Positions 41,603 to 52,025 of a stretch of 58,621 nucleotides of DNA are shown here, piece after piece (position 1 is the stretch's first letter; every line of letters begins with the position of its first letter). Under the pieces are notes generated by a model. It did not search any database, had not been told where the DNA came from, and saw nothing but the letters and a program-made list of their open reading frames with translations. Source of the stretch: Thermoleophilia bacterium (GTDB taxonomy: Bacteria; Actinomycetota; Thermoleophilia; Gaiellales; Gaiellaceae); assembly GCA_025929425.1 (NCBI GenBank), contig JAICME010000002.1, positions 1 to 58,621 of the forward strand, in the 5' to 3' direction. The position numbers and the translations under genes are program-made.

Positions 41603-42091
41603 CTACGCGGCAACCCTGCGAGCCGGAAGCTCCACCGCCAGGACTTCGAAGCCGAGCCGGCCGCGCGGAGCGTCGACCGCAGCGATCTCGCCCTTGCGCC
41701 GGCCGACGAGTGCGCGGCCGAGCGGCGAGGCGACCGAGATCCGGCCGGCCGCCAGATCCCCCTCGAGCTGTCCCACGAGCTCGAGCTCGAGCGAGTGCCC
41801 GGAGCCGAGCTCGCGCACGCGGACGCGCTCACCGACGTCGATGCGGCCGTTGGCCCGCGGCTTGACGACTCGAGCGGCGCGCAGCCTCCCCTGGATCTGG
41901 CCGATGCGCCGCTCGAGCTGGAGCTTCTCCTCCCGCGCATCCAGGTACTCCGTGTTCTGAGCCAGATTCGCCTCGGTCGAGGTCGCCCGCCGCAGCCGGT
42001 CTGCCACCCGACGCCGCTCCTCGTTCTTGAGCCGCTCGAGCTCCGCATTCAGCCGGGCGTATCCCTTGCTCGTGATCACCAACTCGTGCAT
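41603..42091 (-). CDS. GreA/GreB-family transcription elongation factor-like protein
   Basis: 162 residues from ATG 42091, which has AAAGGAG nine nt upstream. An N-terminal coiled coil ('LNAELERLKNEERRRVADRLRRA...NTEYLDAREEKLQLERRIGQIQGRL') contains the tip acidic residues, and the C-terminal FKBP-like domain has 'ISVASPLGRALVGRRKGEIA', the Gre signature. It would bind the RNA polymerase secondary channel. It is probably an accessory paralogue rather than the housekeeping GreA, given its stress-island location. Confidence 0.85.
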   Translation of the reverse strand: MHELVITSKGYARLNAELERLKNEERRRVADRLRRATSTEANLAQNTEYLDAREEKLQLERRIGQIQGRLRAARVVKPRANGRIDVGERVRVRELGSGHSLELELVGQLEGDLAAGRISVASPLGRALVGRRKGEIAAVDAPRGRLGFEVLAVELPARRVAA

Positions 42092-42265
42092 CTCGCTCTG
42101 CTCCTTTCGATCAGGATCGACTCGAAGCAGCGTCGCTGCACGAGGCGAGCACGGCGATGGGGTCGAGACACCATCTTTGACGCGTTCTCTACGCGCGGGC
42201 GCGGCCACGCGGTCGTGCACGAGCTCCACGCCCACTAGGTGCGGTCCCTCGCCGCGGCGAGTCGG

Positions 42266-44509
42266 TCAGGGGATCTCGTTCCGGACGACGTCGAAGCGGC
42301 GGAGACGCAGGCTGTTGCTGACGACGAAGACGCTCGAGAACGCCATGGCCGCTCCCGCGATGATCGGGTTGAGGTAGCCGCTGGCCGCGAGTGGCAGGGC
42401 AGCGACGTTGTAGGCGAAGGCCCAGAAGAGGTTTCCCTTGATCGTCCGGAGCGTTCGGCGGGCAAGCCGGATCGCGTCGCCTGCGGCCTGGAGGTTGCCG
42501 CTGACGAGCGTGAGGTCGCTCGCCTCGATCGCGATGTCGGTTCCGGTGCCGATGGCGAGGCCGAGATCGGCCTGTGCGAGAGCCGGTGCGTCGTTGACGC
42601 CGTCCCCGACCATCGCAACGACATGTCCCTCGTCCTGGAGGCGACTCACCACCGCAGCCTTGTCGGCGGGGAGCACCTCGGCGATCACGTCCTCGATGCC
42701 GACCTCTGCGGCGACGACGCGGGCGGTGTGCTCGTTGTCGCCGGTGAGGAGGACCGGCCGCAGGCCGAGCCGCCGCAGCTCCGCGACAGCTGCGGCGCTG
42801 GTGGGCTTCACCGTGTCGGCGACCACGAGGACGACGCGGACTCCGCCGTCCCAGGCGGCAGCGATGGCCGTCCGGCCGGCTGCCTGAGCCTCCCGCAGCG
42901 CCGTGTCCAACTCGGGCGGCAGCTCGACGCCCCACTCCTGCAACAGCGCCGGCCGGCCCGCGACGACGGCGTGCCCGTCCACGACGCCTTCGACGCCGAG
43001 GCCGTCCCGGTTCCGGAACGAATCGACGGTGGCAAGCGTCGTGCGGGCGGCTGCCGCGTCGGCGATCGCGCGCGCGATCGGATGCTCGGAGGCGTGCTCG
43101 AGCGAGCCGACGAGATGAAGGGCTCGCTCGGGATCGACACCCTCGGCAGGGACGATGTCGACGAGGCTCATCGTGCCGGTGGTGACGGTGCCGGTCTTGT
43201 CGAGCACGATGCTGTCGATCCGGCGGGTCGACTCGAGAACCTGCGGGCCTTTGATCAGGAGACCGAGCTGAGCACCTCGGCCGGCGCCGACCATCAGCGC
43301 CGTCGGGGTTGCGAGCCCCAGGGCACAGGGGCAGGCGATGATCAGGACGGCGACCGCGGCAGTGAACGCGAAGGTCGCACCCGCGCCGTTTGCGAGCCAG
43401 AAGCCGAGCGCTGCGACGGCGATCCCGATCACGATCGGCACGAACACCCCGGCGATGCGGTCGGCGAGCCGCTGCACTGGAGCCTTGCCCATCTGCGCGT
43501 TCTCGACGAGGCGCGCGATCTGGGAGAGCGCGGTATCGGCTCCGACCTTGGTCGCCCTGACGACCAGCCGGCCACCGGCGTTCACCGTGGCGCCGGCGAC
43601 CTCGGAACCGCTGCCCACCTCCACCGGGACGGACTCGCCGGTGAGCAGGCTCATGTCGACCGCCGAGAAGCCCTCCTCGACGATCCCGTCGGTCGCGATC
43701 TTCTCGCCGGGACGAACGACGAAGCGCTCCCCCACCTGGAGCTGCTCGACCGGAACCCTCCGCTCGGCGCCGTCGGCATCGAGGATCGAGACGTCCTTGG
43801 TCCCCAGCTCGAGCAGTGACTTCAAGGCGGCTCCTGCCCGGCGCTTCGCCCGCGCCTCGAAGTAGCGGCCCGCCAGGATGAAGGTCGTGACGACCGCGGC
43901 CGTCTCCAGATAGATCTCGTTCGTACCCCCGCCGACCTTGGGGACGAGCGTGAACGCCATCTTCATCCCGTCTGCGCCCGCGTCGCCGAGGAAGAGGGCG
44001 TAGAGAGACCAGGTCCAGGCGGCGAGCACCCCGAGCGAGACGAGCGTGTCCATCGTCGCGGTCGCGTGCTCGAGGTTCGCCCAGGCCGCACGGTGGAAGG
44101 GCCACGCCGCCCATGTGACGACAGGGGTGGCGAGCTGCAAGGCGAGCCACTGCCAGTGGTTGAACTGCAGGGCCGGGATCATCGAGACGAGCAGCACCGG
44201 CAGCGTGAGCACGGCCGATCCGACCAGCCGGAACCGCAGCGGACGCGTCGCGTCGGCCTCCGCTGCAGGCTCCTCCGCCTCCCCTGCGAGAGGCAAGGTC
44301 GCCGAGTAGCCTGCGGCTTCGACCGCGGCGACGAGCTCTTCCGGCACGACTGCATCCGCGTCGTAGCCCACGCTTGCCTTCTCGGTCGCGTAGTTGACCG
44401 TCGCCGTGACTCCTTCGAGTTTGTTCAGCCTGCGCTCGATCCGACTCGCGCAGGAAGCGCAGGTCATGCCCTGGATGGGCAGCTCGATGGTCGCAAGCGT
44501 GGTGCTCAC
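42266..44509 (-). CDS. copA: Copper-exporting P1B-type ATPase CopA
   Basis: 747 residues from GTG 44509. One N-terminal heavy-metal domain ('[16 protein letters not shown]'), then '[11 protein letters not shown]', the copper-type membrane motif '[12 protein letters not shown]', 'VLDKTGTVT', the HP dipeptide in '[12 protein letters not shown]', and '[15 protein letters not shown]'. C-terminal membrane residues '[17 protein letters not shown]' (N, Y) and '[15 protein letters not shown]' (M, SS) match Cu(I) ATPases. It exports Cu(I) at the cost of ATP. It is coupled to the upstream gene (GTGA overlap) in a three-gene operon with a CopZ-like chaperone. Confidence 0.95.
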   Translation of the reverse strand: MSTTLATIELPIQGMTCASCASRIERRLNKLEGVTATVNYATEKASVGYDADAVVPEELVAAVEAAGYSATLPLAGEAEEPAAEADATRPLRFRLVGSAVLTLPVLLVSMIPALQFNHWQWLALQLATPVVTWAAWPFHRAAWANLEHATATMDTLVSLGVLAAWTWSLYALFLGDAGADGMKMAFTLVPKVGGGTNEIYLETAAVVTTFILAGRYFEARAKRRAGAALKSLLELGTKDVSILDADGAERRVPVEQLQVGERFVVRPGEKIATDGIVEEGFSAVDMSLLTGESVPVEVGSGSEVAGATVNAGGRLVVRATKVGADTALSQIARLVENAQMGKAPVQRLADRIAGVFVPIVIGIAVAALGFWLANGAGATFAFTAAVAVLIIACPCALGLATPTALMVGAGRGAQLGLLIKGPQVLESTRRIDSIVLDKTGTVTTGTMSLVDIVPAEGVDPERALHLVGSLEHASEHPIARAIADAAAARTTLATVDSFRNRDGLGVEGVVDGHAVVAGRPALLQEWGVELPPELDTALREAQAAGRTAIAAAWDGGVRVVLVVADTVKPTSAAAVAELRRLGLRPVLLTGDNEHTARVVAAEVGIEDVIAEVLPADKAAVVSRLQDEGHVVAMVGDGVNDAPALAQADLGLAIGTGTDIAIEASDLTLVSGNLQAAGDAIRLARRTLRTIKGNLFWAFAYNVAALPLAASGYLNPIIAGAAMAFSSVFVVSNSLRLRRFDVVRNEIP

Positions 44510-45327
44510 CGGATCACCTCCAGTGTGAACGCGGCAGTGTGGACTTCGCCCGCCACCCTGAACTGCAGGAACAGGCGATAGAGGCCGGCGGTGGGAAAGG
44601 TCGCCTCGAAGAGAAGACTGTTCGCGTCCGGGTGGACGTGCAGGAACGCAAGGTCGCCCTGCCGCAGCGCCACCAGATGCCCCTTCGCGCCGAGGTAGTC
44701 CTGGAGCGGGACCGGTCGGCGGTCACGAGTGACGTCGAACGTCAGCGCGGACTCCTCGTCGGCGCGGACGGTGCCGTCGGTCAGCCGGACCCGGAAGCCG
44801 TCCGTCTCCGCAGACTTCGACGGCGGCGGCAGCTCGCGGGAGCGGACGGCACCGTCGACCTGGAGGTCGTCGGCGAGGGTGGTCGGGCTTCCGTCGACCG
44901 AGAAATCGGCGAAGACGCGGTACGTTCCTGACTCCGGGAGCGTCAGCGGCGTCGTCCAGGTGCCGTCCGACGAGAGGCGTGGGTGGAGGTGCTGGAAACC
45001 ACTGAGGTCTCGGCGCACGACGATCAGATGCATCCGCTTCGTGTGCTCCAGATCGAAGCGGCGCACCGGCCGGCCGTCCTTGCCGAGGATCCGGAAGGAG
45101 AGCTCGAAGGTCTTGTCGCGCTGTGCGGCGCGGCGGGCGAGATCGAGCGTGAAACCGTTCTCGCTGACCGAGAGGCCGCGAATCGGGTCGGCGGCCATGC
45201 TCATCTCGTCCGTCGCAGCGACGGCGGGATCGTGGATCCGGCCGACGGCGCCGCCGGCGATCGCGGCCACGCCGAAGACCAGGCCGAGGACGGCGGCGAA
45301 GGCCGCGAGCTTCGCCGCACTCGTCAT
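44506..45327 (-). CDS. Membrane-anchored protein with two HxH segments, in the copper operon
   Basis: 273 residues from ATG 45327. One N-terminal hydrophobic helix ('[20 protein letters not shown]') serves as signal or anchor. The exported part appears to hold two beta-sandwich repeats. Each has a similar histidine segment, '[12 protein letters not shown]' and '[12 protein letters not shown]', and later 'GTYRVFADF' / 'GLYRLFLQF', showing internal duplication. It overlaps both copZ (ATGA) and copA (GTGA), so an extracytoplasmic copper-binding or copper-acceptor role is likely by context. Some relatives are annotated YtkA-like. Confidence 0.72.
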   Translation of the reverse strand: MTSAAKLAAFAAVLGLVFGVAAIAGGAVGRIHDPAVAATDEMSMAADPIRGLSVSENGFTLDLARRAAQRDKTFELSFRILGKDGRPVRRFDLEHTKRMHLIVVRRDLSGFQHLHPRLSSDGTWTTPLTLPESGTYRVFADFSVDGSPTTLADDLQVDGAVRSRELPPPSKSAETDGFRVRLTDGTVRADEESALTFDVTRDRRPVPLQDYLGAKGHLVALRQGDLAFLHVHPDANSLLFEATFPTAGLYRLFLQFRVAGEVHTAAFTLEVIR

Positions 45328-45533
45328 GCGCGGGTCGCGTCGTATCCGGCCTCGTCGATCGCCGCGATGAGCGCTGCGTCGTCGAGGTTCTCGCCGGACA
45401 CGCGGACGAGCTTCGCTTCCAGATCGACGTCGACGGACTCGACGCCGTGGACACCGGTGACCTCGGCGGTGATCGCGGTCTGGCAGTGGCCGCAGCTGAC
45501 GCCGGGAACGGAGTAGGTGACGGTCTCGGTCAT
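45324..45533 (-). CDS. CopZ-like heavy-metal-associated chaperone
   Basis: 69 residues, exactly one HMA domain, from ATG 45533 with GAGGAGG just upstream. The metal site is 'GVSCGHC' (CxxC), and the beta-alpha-beta pattern ends '[12 protein letters not shown]'. It would carry Cu(I) to the HMA domain of CopA. First gene of the copper operon, divergent from narK across 93 bp. Confidence 0.93.
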   Translation of the reverse strand: MTETVTYSVPGVSCGHCQTAITAEVTGVHGVESVDVDLEAKLVRVSGENLDDAALIAAIDEAGYDATRA

Positions 45534-45626
45534 GTTCGATCCTCCTCGGGAGCTTGGGAAAGGATCGCACGCATCACGCGTCGGTTCGAGCGAGGCAACC
45601 GGCGTCGGTCTCTTATCGTCTCCCGC

Positions 45627-46832
45627 ATGAGCGCCTCTCGTCGCGCTACGGCGAATCTCGTACTCGCGACTCTCGCCTTCGCCCTCTGCTTCACCGCCTG
45701 GAGCCTGATCGCCCCATTCGCGAAGACGTTCAAGCACGACCTCGGCCTCGACTACACGGAGGCGTTGCTGCTCACCGCGATTCCGGTCGTGCTCGGGTCG
45801 CTGTTGCGCGTGCCACTCGGGATCGTCACCGACCGCTACGGCGGCCGCTTGGTCTTCACTCTGCTGCTCGCGTTCTCGGCACTGCCCGCGGTGCTGTTCG
45901 GTTACGCGCATGCCTACTGGGCGCTCCTGTGCGTGGGATTCCTGCTCGGGACAGCGGGCGCGTCGTTCGCGGTCGGTGTGCCTTTCGTTGCGGGCTGGTA
46001 CGGGCGCGAGCGACAGGGGTTCGCGCTCGGGATCTACGGGATCGGGAACATCGGCACTGCGATCGCGTTCTTTGGAGCTCCCCCGGTCTCGAATCACTGG
46101 GGACGGGCGACGGTTGGATGGATCACAGGAATCGCGCTGCTCGCCGGAGCTGCCCTCTTCTATCTCCTCGCGCGTGACGCGCCGTCCCGCGGCGCACCGG
46201 CCGACTACGGCGCGGTGCTGCGAGGTGGCTGGCGGCTGTACCGGCTCGCCTTCTTCTACTTCATCACCTTCGGCGGCTTCGTGGCGATGGGTTTCCTGCT
46301 GCCGACGCTGTTGCAGGACTGGTTCGGTTACTCGAAGAGCGTGGCTGGAGCGCGTGCCGCCGGCTTCATCATTGCGGCGACGGTGGCGCGCCCGGTGGGC
46401 GGGTGGGTCGCCGACCGAGTCGGGCCGGTGCCGGTGCTGGTGCTCGCCTTCGCCGGGATCGCGATCGATGCCGCCGTACTGGCCACGCTCGCTCCGGTGC
46501 CGCGCATCGTCCCGGTGTCGATCGCCTGTCTGACCCTCGGCTGCTTCCTCGGGGCCGGGAGCGGAGCCGTGTTCAAGATCGTTCCGGGCGAGTTCCCGGA
46601 CAACCCCGGCGCAGCCGCGGGGGTGGTCGGTGCGGCAGGGGGGCTCGGCGGTTTCTTCCCGCCTATCTACGTTGGGCTGGTGAAGGACGCGGAAGGCACC
46701 TACACCTACGGCTTCGTAGGGCTGCTCGTGTTCGTGATCGGCTGTCTGCTGCTGGCCGTGTGGCTGCTGCGCACCGCCCCGCCACAGGAGCTCAGAGGTG
46801 GGACCGCATCTTCACTCGATCGAGGTCCGTAA
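45627..46832 (+). CDS. narK: Nitrate/nitrite MFS transporter NarK
   Basis: 401 residues with 12 membrane helices. Nitrate-porter features include 'RVPLGIVTDRYGGR' (conserved TM2 Arg), the glycine-rich signature 'GFLLGTAGASFAVGVPFVAGWY' in TM5 and 'GAGSGAVFKIVPGEFPDNPGAAAGVVGAAGGLGGF' (second nitrate signature, TM11). The single-copy, 12-helix form and its place before narG indicate nitrate import or nitrate/nitrite exchange for respiration. The stop is 13 bp from narG. Confidence 0.94.
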   Translation: MSASRRATANLVLATLAFALCFTAWSLIAPFAKTFKHDLGLDYTEALLLTAIPVVLGSLLRVPLGIVTDRYGGRLVFTLLLAFSALPAVLFGYAHAYWALLCVGFLLGTAGASFAVGVPFVAGWYGRERQGFALGIYGIGNIGTAIAFFGAPPVSNHWGRATVGWITGIALLAGAALFYLLARDAPSRGAPADYGAVLRGGWRLYRLAFFYFITFGGFVAMGFLLPTLLQDWFGYSKSVAGARAAGFIIAATVARPVGGWVADRVGPVPVLVLAFAGIAIDAAVLATLAPVPRIVPVSIACLTLGCFLGAGSGAVFKIVPGEFPDNPGAAAGVVGAAGGLGGFFPPIYVGLVKDAEGTYTYGFVGLLVFVIGCLLLAVWLLRTAPPQELRGGTASSLDRGP

Positions 46833-46845
46833 GACTCGCGAAACA

Positions 46846-49800
46846 ATGGCGAAGACTCCGATCCTGGAGGCGCACGAATTCTTTCGCCGCGGCGAGTCCA
46901 ACGCGGAGGGCTGGAGCCAGCTCGTCGGCAAGGGCCGCGAGTGGGAGTCGTTCTACCGGGACCGCTGGCAGCACGACAAGGTCGTCCGCTCGACGCATGG
47001 GGTCAACTGCACCGGCTCCTGCAGCTGGAACGTCTACGTCAAGGACGGGTTGATCACCTGGGAGGCGCAGGCCGTCGACTACCCCTCGACCGGGCCGGAG
47101 ATGCCCGAGTACGAGCCGCGCGGATGTCCCAGGGGCGCCTCGTTCTCGTGGTACACGTACTCGCCGCTGCGGGTGAAGTACCCGTACGTGCGCGGCAGTC
47201 TGCTCGAGTTCTACCGCGACGCCCGCACCCGGCTCGGTGACCCCGTCGAGGCCTGGGCCTCTGTCGTCGAGGACCCCGAGAAGAAGAGGACGTATACCTC
47301 GCAGCGCGGCCGGGGCGGTTTCGTCCGCGCGACCTGGGACGAGGTGGCGGAGCTGATCGCCGCGTCGCACGTGTACACGATCCGCCGCTACGGGCCGGAC
47401 CGCGTCGCGGGCTTCACGCCGATCCCTGCGATGTCGATGGCCTCGTACGCGTCGGGGACGCGGTTCCTCTCGCTCATCGGGGGCACGATCCTCTCCTTCT
47501 ACGACTGGTACTCGGATCTGCCGCCGGCCTCGCCGCAGACGTTCGGCGACCAGACCGACGTGCCGGAGTCGGGTGACTGGTGGAACGCCGGCTATTTGCT
47601 GATCTGGGGGACGAACCTGCCGACGACCCGGACGCCGGACGCGCACTTCATGGTCGAGGCGCGCTACCGCGGCCAGAAGGTCGTGGTCGTCTCGCCCGAC
47701 TACGCCGAGCACACCAAGTTCGCCGACCACTGGCTGCCTGCGAAGCCCGGCACAGACGGCGCGCTGGCGATGGCGATGGGCCACGTGATCCTCAAGGAGT
47801 TCTGGGGGGAACGGCGGGTGCCGTACTTCGAGCGCTATGCGCGCCGATTCACCGATCTGCCCCTGCTCGTCACCCTGCGCCGGCGCGGCGACGCCTTCGT
47901 CCCCGACCGCTTCCTCCGCGCCAGCGACCTCGGCGCCGGTGAGGAGCACGCGGAGTGGAAGACGGTCGTGCTCGACGAGCGCTCCGGCAAGCCGGTGGTG
48001 CCGAACGGCTCCGTCGGCCATCGCCATCAAGCACAGGAAGGCCAATGGAACCTGCGCCTCGACGAGACCGAGCCTGCGCTGACGCTACTCGGCCGAGACG
48101 GTGCCGAGCACGTCGCTGTCGACCTGCCGCGCTTCGATGCCGAGGGCGTGCTCGCGCGCGGCGTCCCCGCACTGCGGATCGGCGACCGGTTGGTGACGAC
48201 AGTGCTCGACCTGATGCTCGCCCACTACGGCGTCGCCCGCGACGGTTTGCCCGGCGAGTGGCCGGAGGGCTACGACGACGCCAAGCCGTACACACCGGCC
48301 TGGCAGGAGCAGATCACATCCGTCGACCGCAAGCTGTGCGTGCGCGTGGCGCGTGAGTTCGCGCGCAACGCCGAGTTGACCGAGGGGCGGTCGATGATCG
48401 CGATGGGCGCGGGCACGAACCACTGGTTCCACTCGGACGCGATCTACCGCACCTTCCTTTCGCTCCTGCTGCTCACGGGCTGCGAGGGCCGGAACGGCGG
48501 TGGCTGGGCGCACTACGTCGGCCAGGAGAAGGTTCGCCCCCTCTCCGGCTGGCAGAGCATCGCCTTCGCCCTCGACTGGACTCGGCCGCCCCGGCACCAG
48601 TCCGGGACACCCTGGTTCTATCTGGCAACGGACCAGTGGCGATACGAGGGCATCAAGCCGGAGGCCCTGGCGTGGGAGGGAGCGCGTGGCCTGCTGCGGG
48701 GCAAGCACGCCGCCGACCTCAACGCGCTGGGCGCACGGCTGGGCTGGCTGCCGATGCACCCGGCCTTCGACCGCAACCCGCTCGACCTCGTCGACGACGC
48801 CGAGAAGGCAGGGCTCGAGCCGACGGACTACGTCGTACGCGAGCTACGCGAGAACCGGCTCGGCTTCGCCTGCCAGGATCCGGACGCTCCGGAGAACTGG
48901 CCGCGGGTGCTGACGGTCTGGCGAGCAAACGTGCTCGGCTCGTCGGGCAAGGGGCACGAGTACTTCCTCAAACACCTGCTCGGCTCGCCCGACCCCGGCG
49001 TGCGCGCCGACGAGGAGCCGGAAGGCGACCGTCCCGCTGATGTCGTCTGGCGTGACCCCGCGCCGACGGCGAAGCTCGACCTGCTCACGACGATCGACTT
49101 CCGCATGACCTCGAACGCGCTGTTCTCGGATGTCGTGCTCCCGGCGGCGACCTGGTACGAAAAGGTCGACCTCTCCTCGACGGATCTGCATCCGTTCGTG
49201 CACACCTTCAACGCGGCGATTCCGCCGCCGTGGGAGGCGAAGACCGATTGGGACGCGTTCCGGCTGATCGCGGCGGAGTTCTCGCGGCTTGCTGAGACCC
49301 ACCTCGGCGTCCGCCGCGACCTCGTCGCAGCGCCGTTGCTGCACGACTCCGCGGACGAGATCGCGCAGCCCATGGGCGACGTGCGGGACTGGAAGGCGGG
49401 CGAGTGCGAGGCCGTCCCCGGCCGGACGATGCCGAAGCTCATCGTCGTCGAGCGCGACTACCCGGCTGTGGCTGCGAAGCACGGCGCGCTCGGGCCGCTG
49501 CTCGAGGAGCTGGGCCTCGCGAACAAGGGAGCGAGCTGGAAGCCCGTCGAGGAGGTCCGAGAGCTCGGCCTGATGAACGGACTCGTTCGGGGTGGACCGG
49601 CCGACGGACGGCCGTCACTGGAACGGGTCGAGCATGCCTGCGAGGCGATGCTGGCGCTCTCGGGGACGACGAACGGCCGGCTCGCACTCGAGGGCTTCCG
49701 TTCGCTCGAAGGGCGTACCGGCGTACCGCTCGCCGATCTGGCCGAGTCGCGTGCGGGAGACCGGATCACGCTCGCAGACGCCCAGGTCCAGCCGCGGACC

Positions 49801-50487
49801 GTGATCACCTCCCCGGAGTGGTCGGGCATCGAGGCGCACGGCCGCCGCTACGCGCCGTTCACGATCAACGTCGAGCGTGAGAAACCCTGGCATACCCTCA
49901 CCGGCCGCCAGCAGTTCTACCTCGACCACGCCTGGATGCTCGAGCTCGGCGAGGGGCTGCCGATCTATCGCCCGCCACTCGCCTACGCGCAGATCTACGG
50001 CGACCAGGGTTCCGGCGATGCCGCTCGCAAGGAGCTGACCCTGAATTTCCTCACACCGCACTCGAAGTGGTCGATCCACTCCGAGTACCAGGACAACCTG
50101 CACATGCTCACCCTGTTCCGGGGCGGCTCGATGCTCTGGATGTCGCGCGAGGATGCGGAGGCGCTCGACATCCACGACAACGACTGGGTCGAGGCCTACA
50201 ACCGCAACGGGGTCATGGTGCTGCGTGCCGCGGTCACGCACCGGGTCCCGCAGGGTGTGTGCATGGTCTACCACTCGAAGGACCGGCACCTGAACACGCC
50301 GCGCACCGAGCTGCTCGGCAACCGCGGCGGCACCGACAACTCGCTCACCCGGATCACGATGAAGCCGACCCATCTCGTCGGCGGCTACGCCCAACTCTCG
50401 TTCGGCTTCAACTACTACGGCCCGACCGGGTCGCAGCGCGACGAGATCACCGTCATCCGCAAGCGCGCCGGTGAGGTCGAATTCTGA
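46846..50487 (+). CDS. narG: Respiratory nitrate reductase alpha subunit NarG
   Basis: 1213 residues from ATG 46846 (an upstream in-frame GTG 46798 is unlikely). The FS0 [4Fe-4S] site appears as 'HGVNCTGSCSWNVYVKDG' (His plus Cys ligands), followed by 'CPRGASFSWYTYSPLRVKYPYVRG'. 'NLPTTRTPDAHFMVEARYRG' and 'MTSNALFSDVVLPAATWYEK' belong to the bis-MGD molybdopterin domains. No twin-Arg signal is seen, consistent with a cytoplasm-facing NarG. It reduces nitrate to nitrite with electrons from NarH/NarI. The stop overlaps the narH ATG. Confidence 0.97.
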   Translation: MAKTPILEAHEFFRRGESNAEGWSQLVGKGREWESFYRDRWQHDKVVRSTHGVNCTGSCSWNVYVKDGLITWEAQAVDYPSTGPEMPEYEPRGCPRGASFSWYTYSPLRVKYPYVRGSLLEFYRDARTRLGDPVEAWASVVEDPEKKRTYTSQRGRGGFVRATWDEVAELIAASHVYTIRRYGPDRVAGFTPIPAMSMASYASGTRFLSLIGGTILSFYDWYSDLPPASPQTFGDQTDVPESGDWWNAGYLLIWGTNLPTTRTPDAHFMVEARYRGQKVVVVSPDYAEHTKFADHWLPAKPGTDGALAMAMGHVILKEFWGERRVPYFERYARRFTDLPLLVTLRRRGDAFVPDRFLRASDLGAGEEHAEWKTVVLDERSGKPVVPNGSVGHRHQAQEGQWNLRLDETEPALTLLGRDGAEHVAVDLPRFDAEGVLARGVPALRIGDRLVTTVLDLMLAHYGVARDGLPGEWPEGYDDAKPYTPAWQEQITSVDRKLCVRVAREFARNAELTEGRSMIAMGAGTNHWFHSDAIYRTFLSLLLLTGCEGRNGGGWAHYVGQEKVRPLSGWQSIAFALDWTRPPRHQSGTPWFYLATDQWRYEGIKPEALAWEGARGLLRGKHAADLNALGARLGWLPMHPAFDRNPLDLVDDAEKAGLEPTDYVVRELRENRLGFACQDPDAPENWPRVLTVWRANVLGSSGKGHEYFLKHLLGSPDPGVRADEEPEGDRPADVVWRDPAPTAKLDLLTTIDFRMTSNALFSDVVLPAATWYEKVDLSSTDLHPFVHTFNAAIPPPWEAKTDWDAFRLIAAEFSRLAETHLGVRRDLVAAPLLHDSADEIAQPMGDVRDWKAGECEAVPGRTMPKLIVVERDYPAVAAKHGALGPLLEELGLANKGASWKPVEEVRELGLMNGLVRGGPADGRPSLERVEHACEAMLALSGTTNGRLALEGFRSLEGRTGVPLADLAESRAGDRITLADAQVQPRTVITSPEWSGIEAHGRRYAPFTINVEREKPWHTLTGRQQFYLDHAWMLELGEGLPIYRPPLAYAQIYGDQGSGDAARKELTLNFLTPHSKWSIHSEYQDNLHMLTLFRGGSMLWMSREDAEALDIHDNDWVEAYNRNGVMVLRAAVTHRVPQGVCMVYHSKDRHLNTPRTELLGNRGGTDNSLTRITMKPTHLVGGYAQLSFGFNYYGPTGSQRDEITVIRKRAGEVEF

Positions 50488-52025
50488 TGCGGGTGCGCGC
50501 GCAGGTCGCGATGGTCATGAACCTCGACAAGTGCATCGGCTGCCATACGTGCTCGGTCACCTGCAAGCAGGTGTGGACGAACCGGCCGGGCACCGAGTAC
50601 GTCTGGTTCAACAACGTCGAGACCAAGCCCGGCCTCGGCTACCCGCGCACCTACGAGGACAACGAGAAATGGAAGGGTGGCTGGACGCTCAACCGACGCG
50701 GCAAGCTGGAGCTCAGGGCGGGTGGGCGCATCGAGAAGATCCTGAAGATCTTCTGGAACCCGAACCTGCCGACGATCGACGACTACTACGAGCCCTGGAC
50801 GTACGACTACCAGACGCTGATCGACGCCCCCCTGTCGGAGCGCGATCCGGTCGCACGACCGTTCTCGCAGCTGACCGGCGACCGGATCGAGGTCAAGACC
50901 GGGCCGAACTGGGACGACAACCTCGCCGGCGCGCCCGAGCACGCAATCGACGATCCGCTCCTCCGCGGGATCGAGGAGCAGGTTCGCTTCGCCTACGAGC
51001 AGGCGTTCATGTTCTACCTGCCCCGGATCTGCGAGCACTGCCTCAACCCGAGCTGCGTCGCGTCCTGTCCGTCCGGAGCGATGTACAAGCGCGTCGAGGA
51101 CGGAATCGTGCTCGTCGACCAGCACAAGTGTCGCGGCTGGCGCTTCTGCGTCTCGGGCTGCCCCTACAAGAAGGTCTACTTCAACCACAGAAGCGGCAAG
51201 GCCGAGAAGTGCACGCTCTGCTACCCGCGCATCGAGCAGGGCCAGCCCACGATCTGCTCGGAGACCTGCGTCGGCCGGATCCGCTACCTCGGCCTCGTGC
51301 TCTACGACGCCGACCGCGTCGAGGAGGCGGCCTCCGTGCCGGACGAGCACGACCTGCTCGATGCGCAGATGGGCGTCTTCCTCGACCCCGACGACCCCGA
51401 GGTACAGGCGGCCGCGCGCGCAGACGGCATCCCGGACGACTGGCTCGAGGCCGCACGCCGCTCGCCGGTCTACACCCTCGCGGTCCGCTACCGGCTGGCC
51501 CTGCCGCTCCACCCCGAGTACCGGACGCTGCCGATGGTCTGGTACGTGCCGCCGCTCTCACCGGTAGTGAACGCGCTCGAGACCGACGGCTACGAAGCCG
51601 ACCCGGACGACCTCTTCCCCGCCATCGAGACGCTCCGCATCCCGGTCGACTACCTCGCCAACCTGCTCGCCGCGGGCGACGCCGAGGTCATCCGCACGGT
51701 TCTGCGAAGGCTGGCCGCGATGCGTGCCTACATGCGCAAGCGCGAGGTGCTCGACGAGACCGACGAGACGCTGCCGGCCTCGGTCGGCCTGACGGCGCAC
51801 GATCTGGAGGCGATGTACCGGCTGCTCGCGATCGCCAAGTACGAGGAGCGCTACGTGATCCCGAAGGCGCACGGCGAGCTCGCCTCGGAACTGATGGAAC
51901 AGCAAGGTGCCTGCGGACTCGACTTCGACGGCGGCCCCGGCAACTGCGGTGCCGTCCAGCCCCGCGCGAACGAACGCTTCATGCTCAAGAAGACGCTGCC
52001 GATTCTCGGCCAGAGCGACGCATGA
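50487..52025 (+). CDS. narH: Respiratory nitrate reductase beta subunit NarH
   Basis: 512 residues. Four cysteine clusters are visible: 'CIGCHTCSVTCK', 'CEHCLNPSCVASCPSGAMY', 'CRGWRFCVSGCPYKK' and 'CTLCYPRIEQGQPTICSETC'. The Trp in CRGW replaces a Cys, giving the [3Fe-4S] cluster typical of NarH. It passes electrons from the NarI hemes to NarG. The C-terminal region ('LFPAIETLRIPVDYLANLLAAGD') is the usual NarH extension. It overlaps narG by 1 nt and narJ by 4 nt. Confidence 0.97.
   Translation: MRVRAQVAMVMNLDKCIGCHTCSVTCKQVWTNRPGTEYVWFNNVETKPGLGYPRTYEDNEKWKGGWTLNRRGKLELRAGGRIEKILKIFWNPNLPTIDDYYEPWTYDYQTLIDAPLSERDPVARPFSQLTGDRIEVKTGPNWDDNLAGAPEHAIDDPLLRGIEEQVRFAYEQAFMFYLPRICEHCLNPSCVASCPSGAMYKRVEDGIVLVDQHKCRGWRFCVSGCPYKKVYFNHRSGKAEKCTLCYPRIEQGQPTICSETCVGRIRYLGLVLYDADRVEEAASVPDEHDLLDAQMGVFLDPDDPEVQAAARADGIPDDWLEAARRSPVYTLAVRYRLALPLHPEYRTLPMVWYVPPLSPVVNALETDGYEADPDDLFPAIETLRIPVDYLANLLAAGDAEVIRTVLRRLAAMRAYMRKREVLDETDETLPASVGLTAHDLEAMYRLLAIAKYEERYVIPKAHGELASELMEQQGACGLDFDGGPGNCGAVQPRANERFMLKKTLPILGQSDA

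Noticed and set aside
45534-45626. FNR- or DosR-type site upstream of narK
   Set aside because: Neither TTGAT-N4-ATCAA nor a DosR-like palindrome is visible in the 93-bp region.
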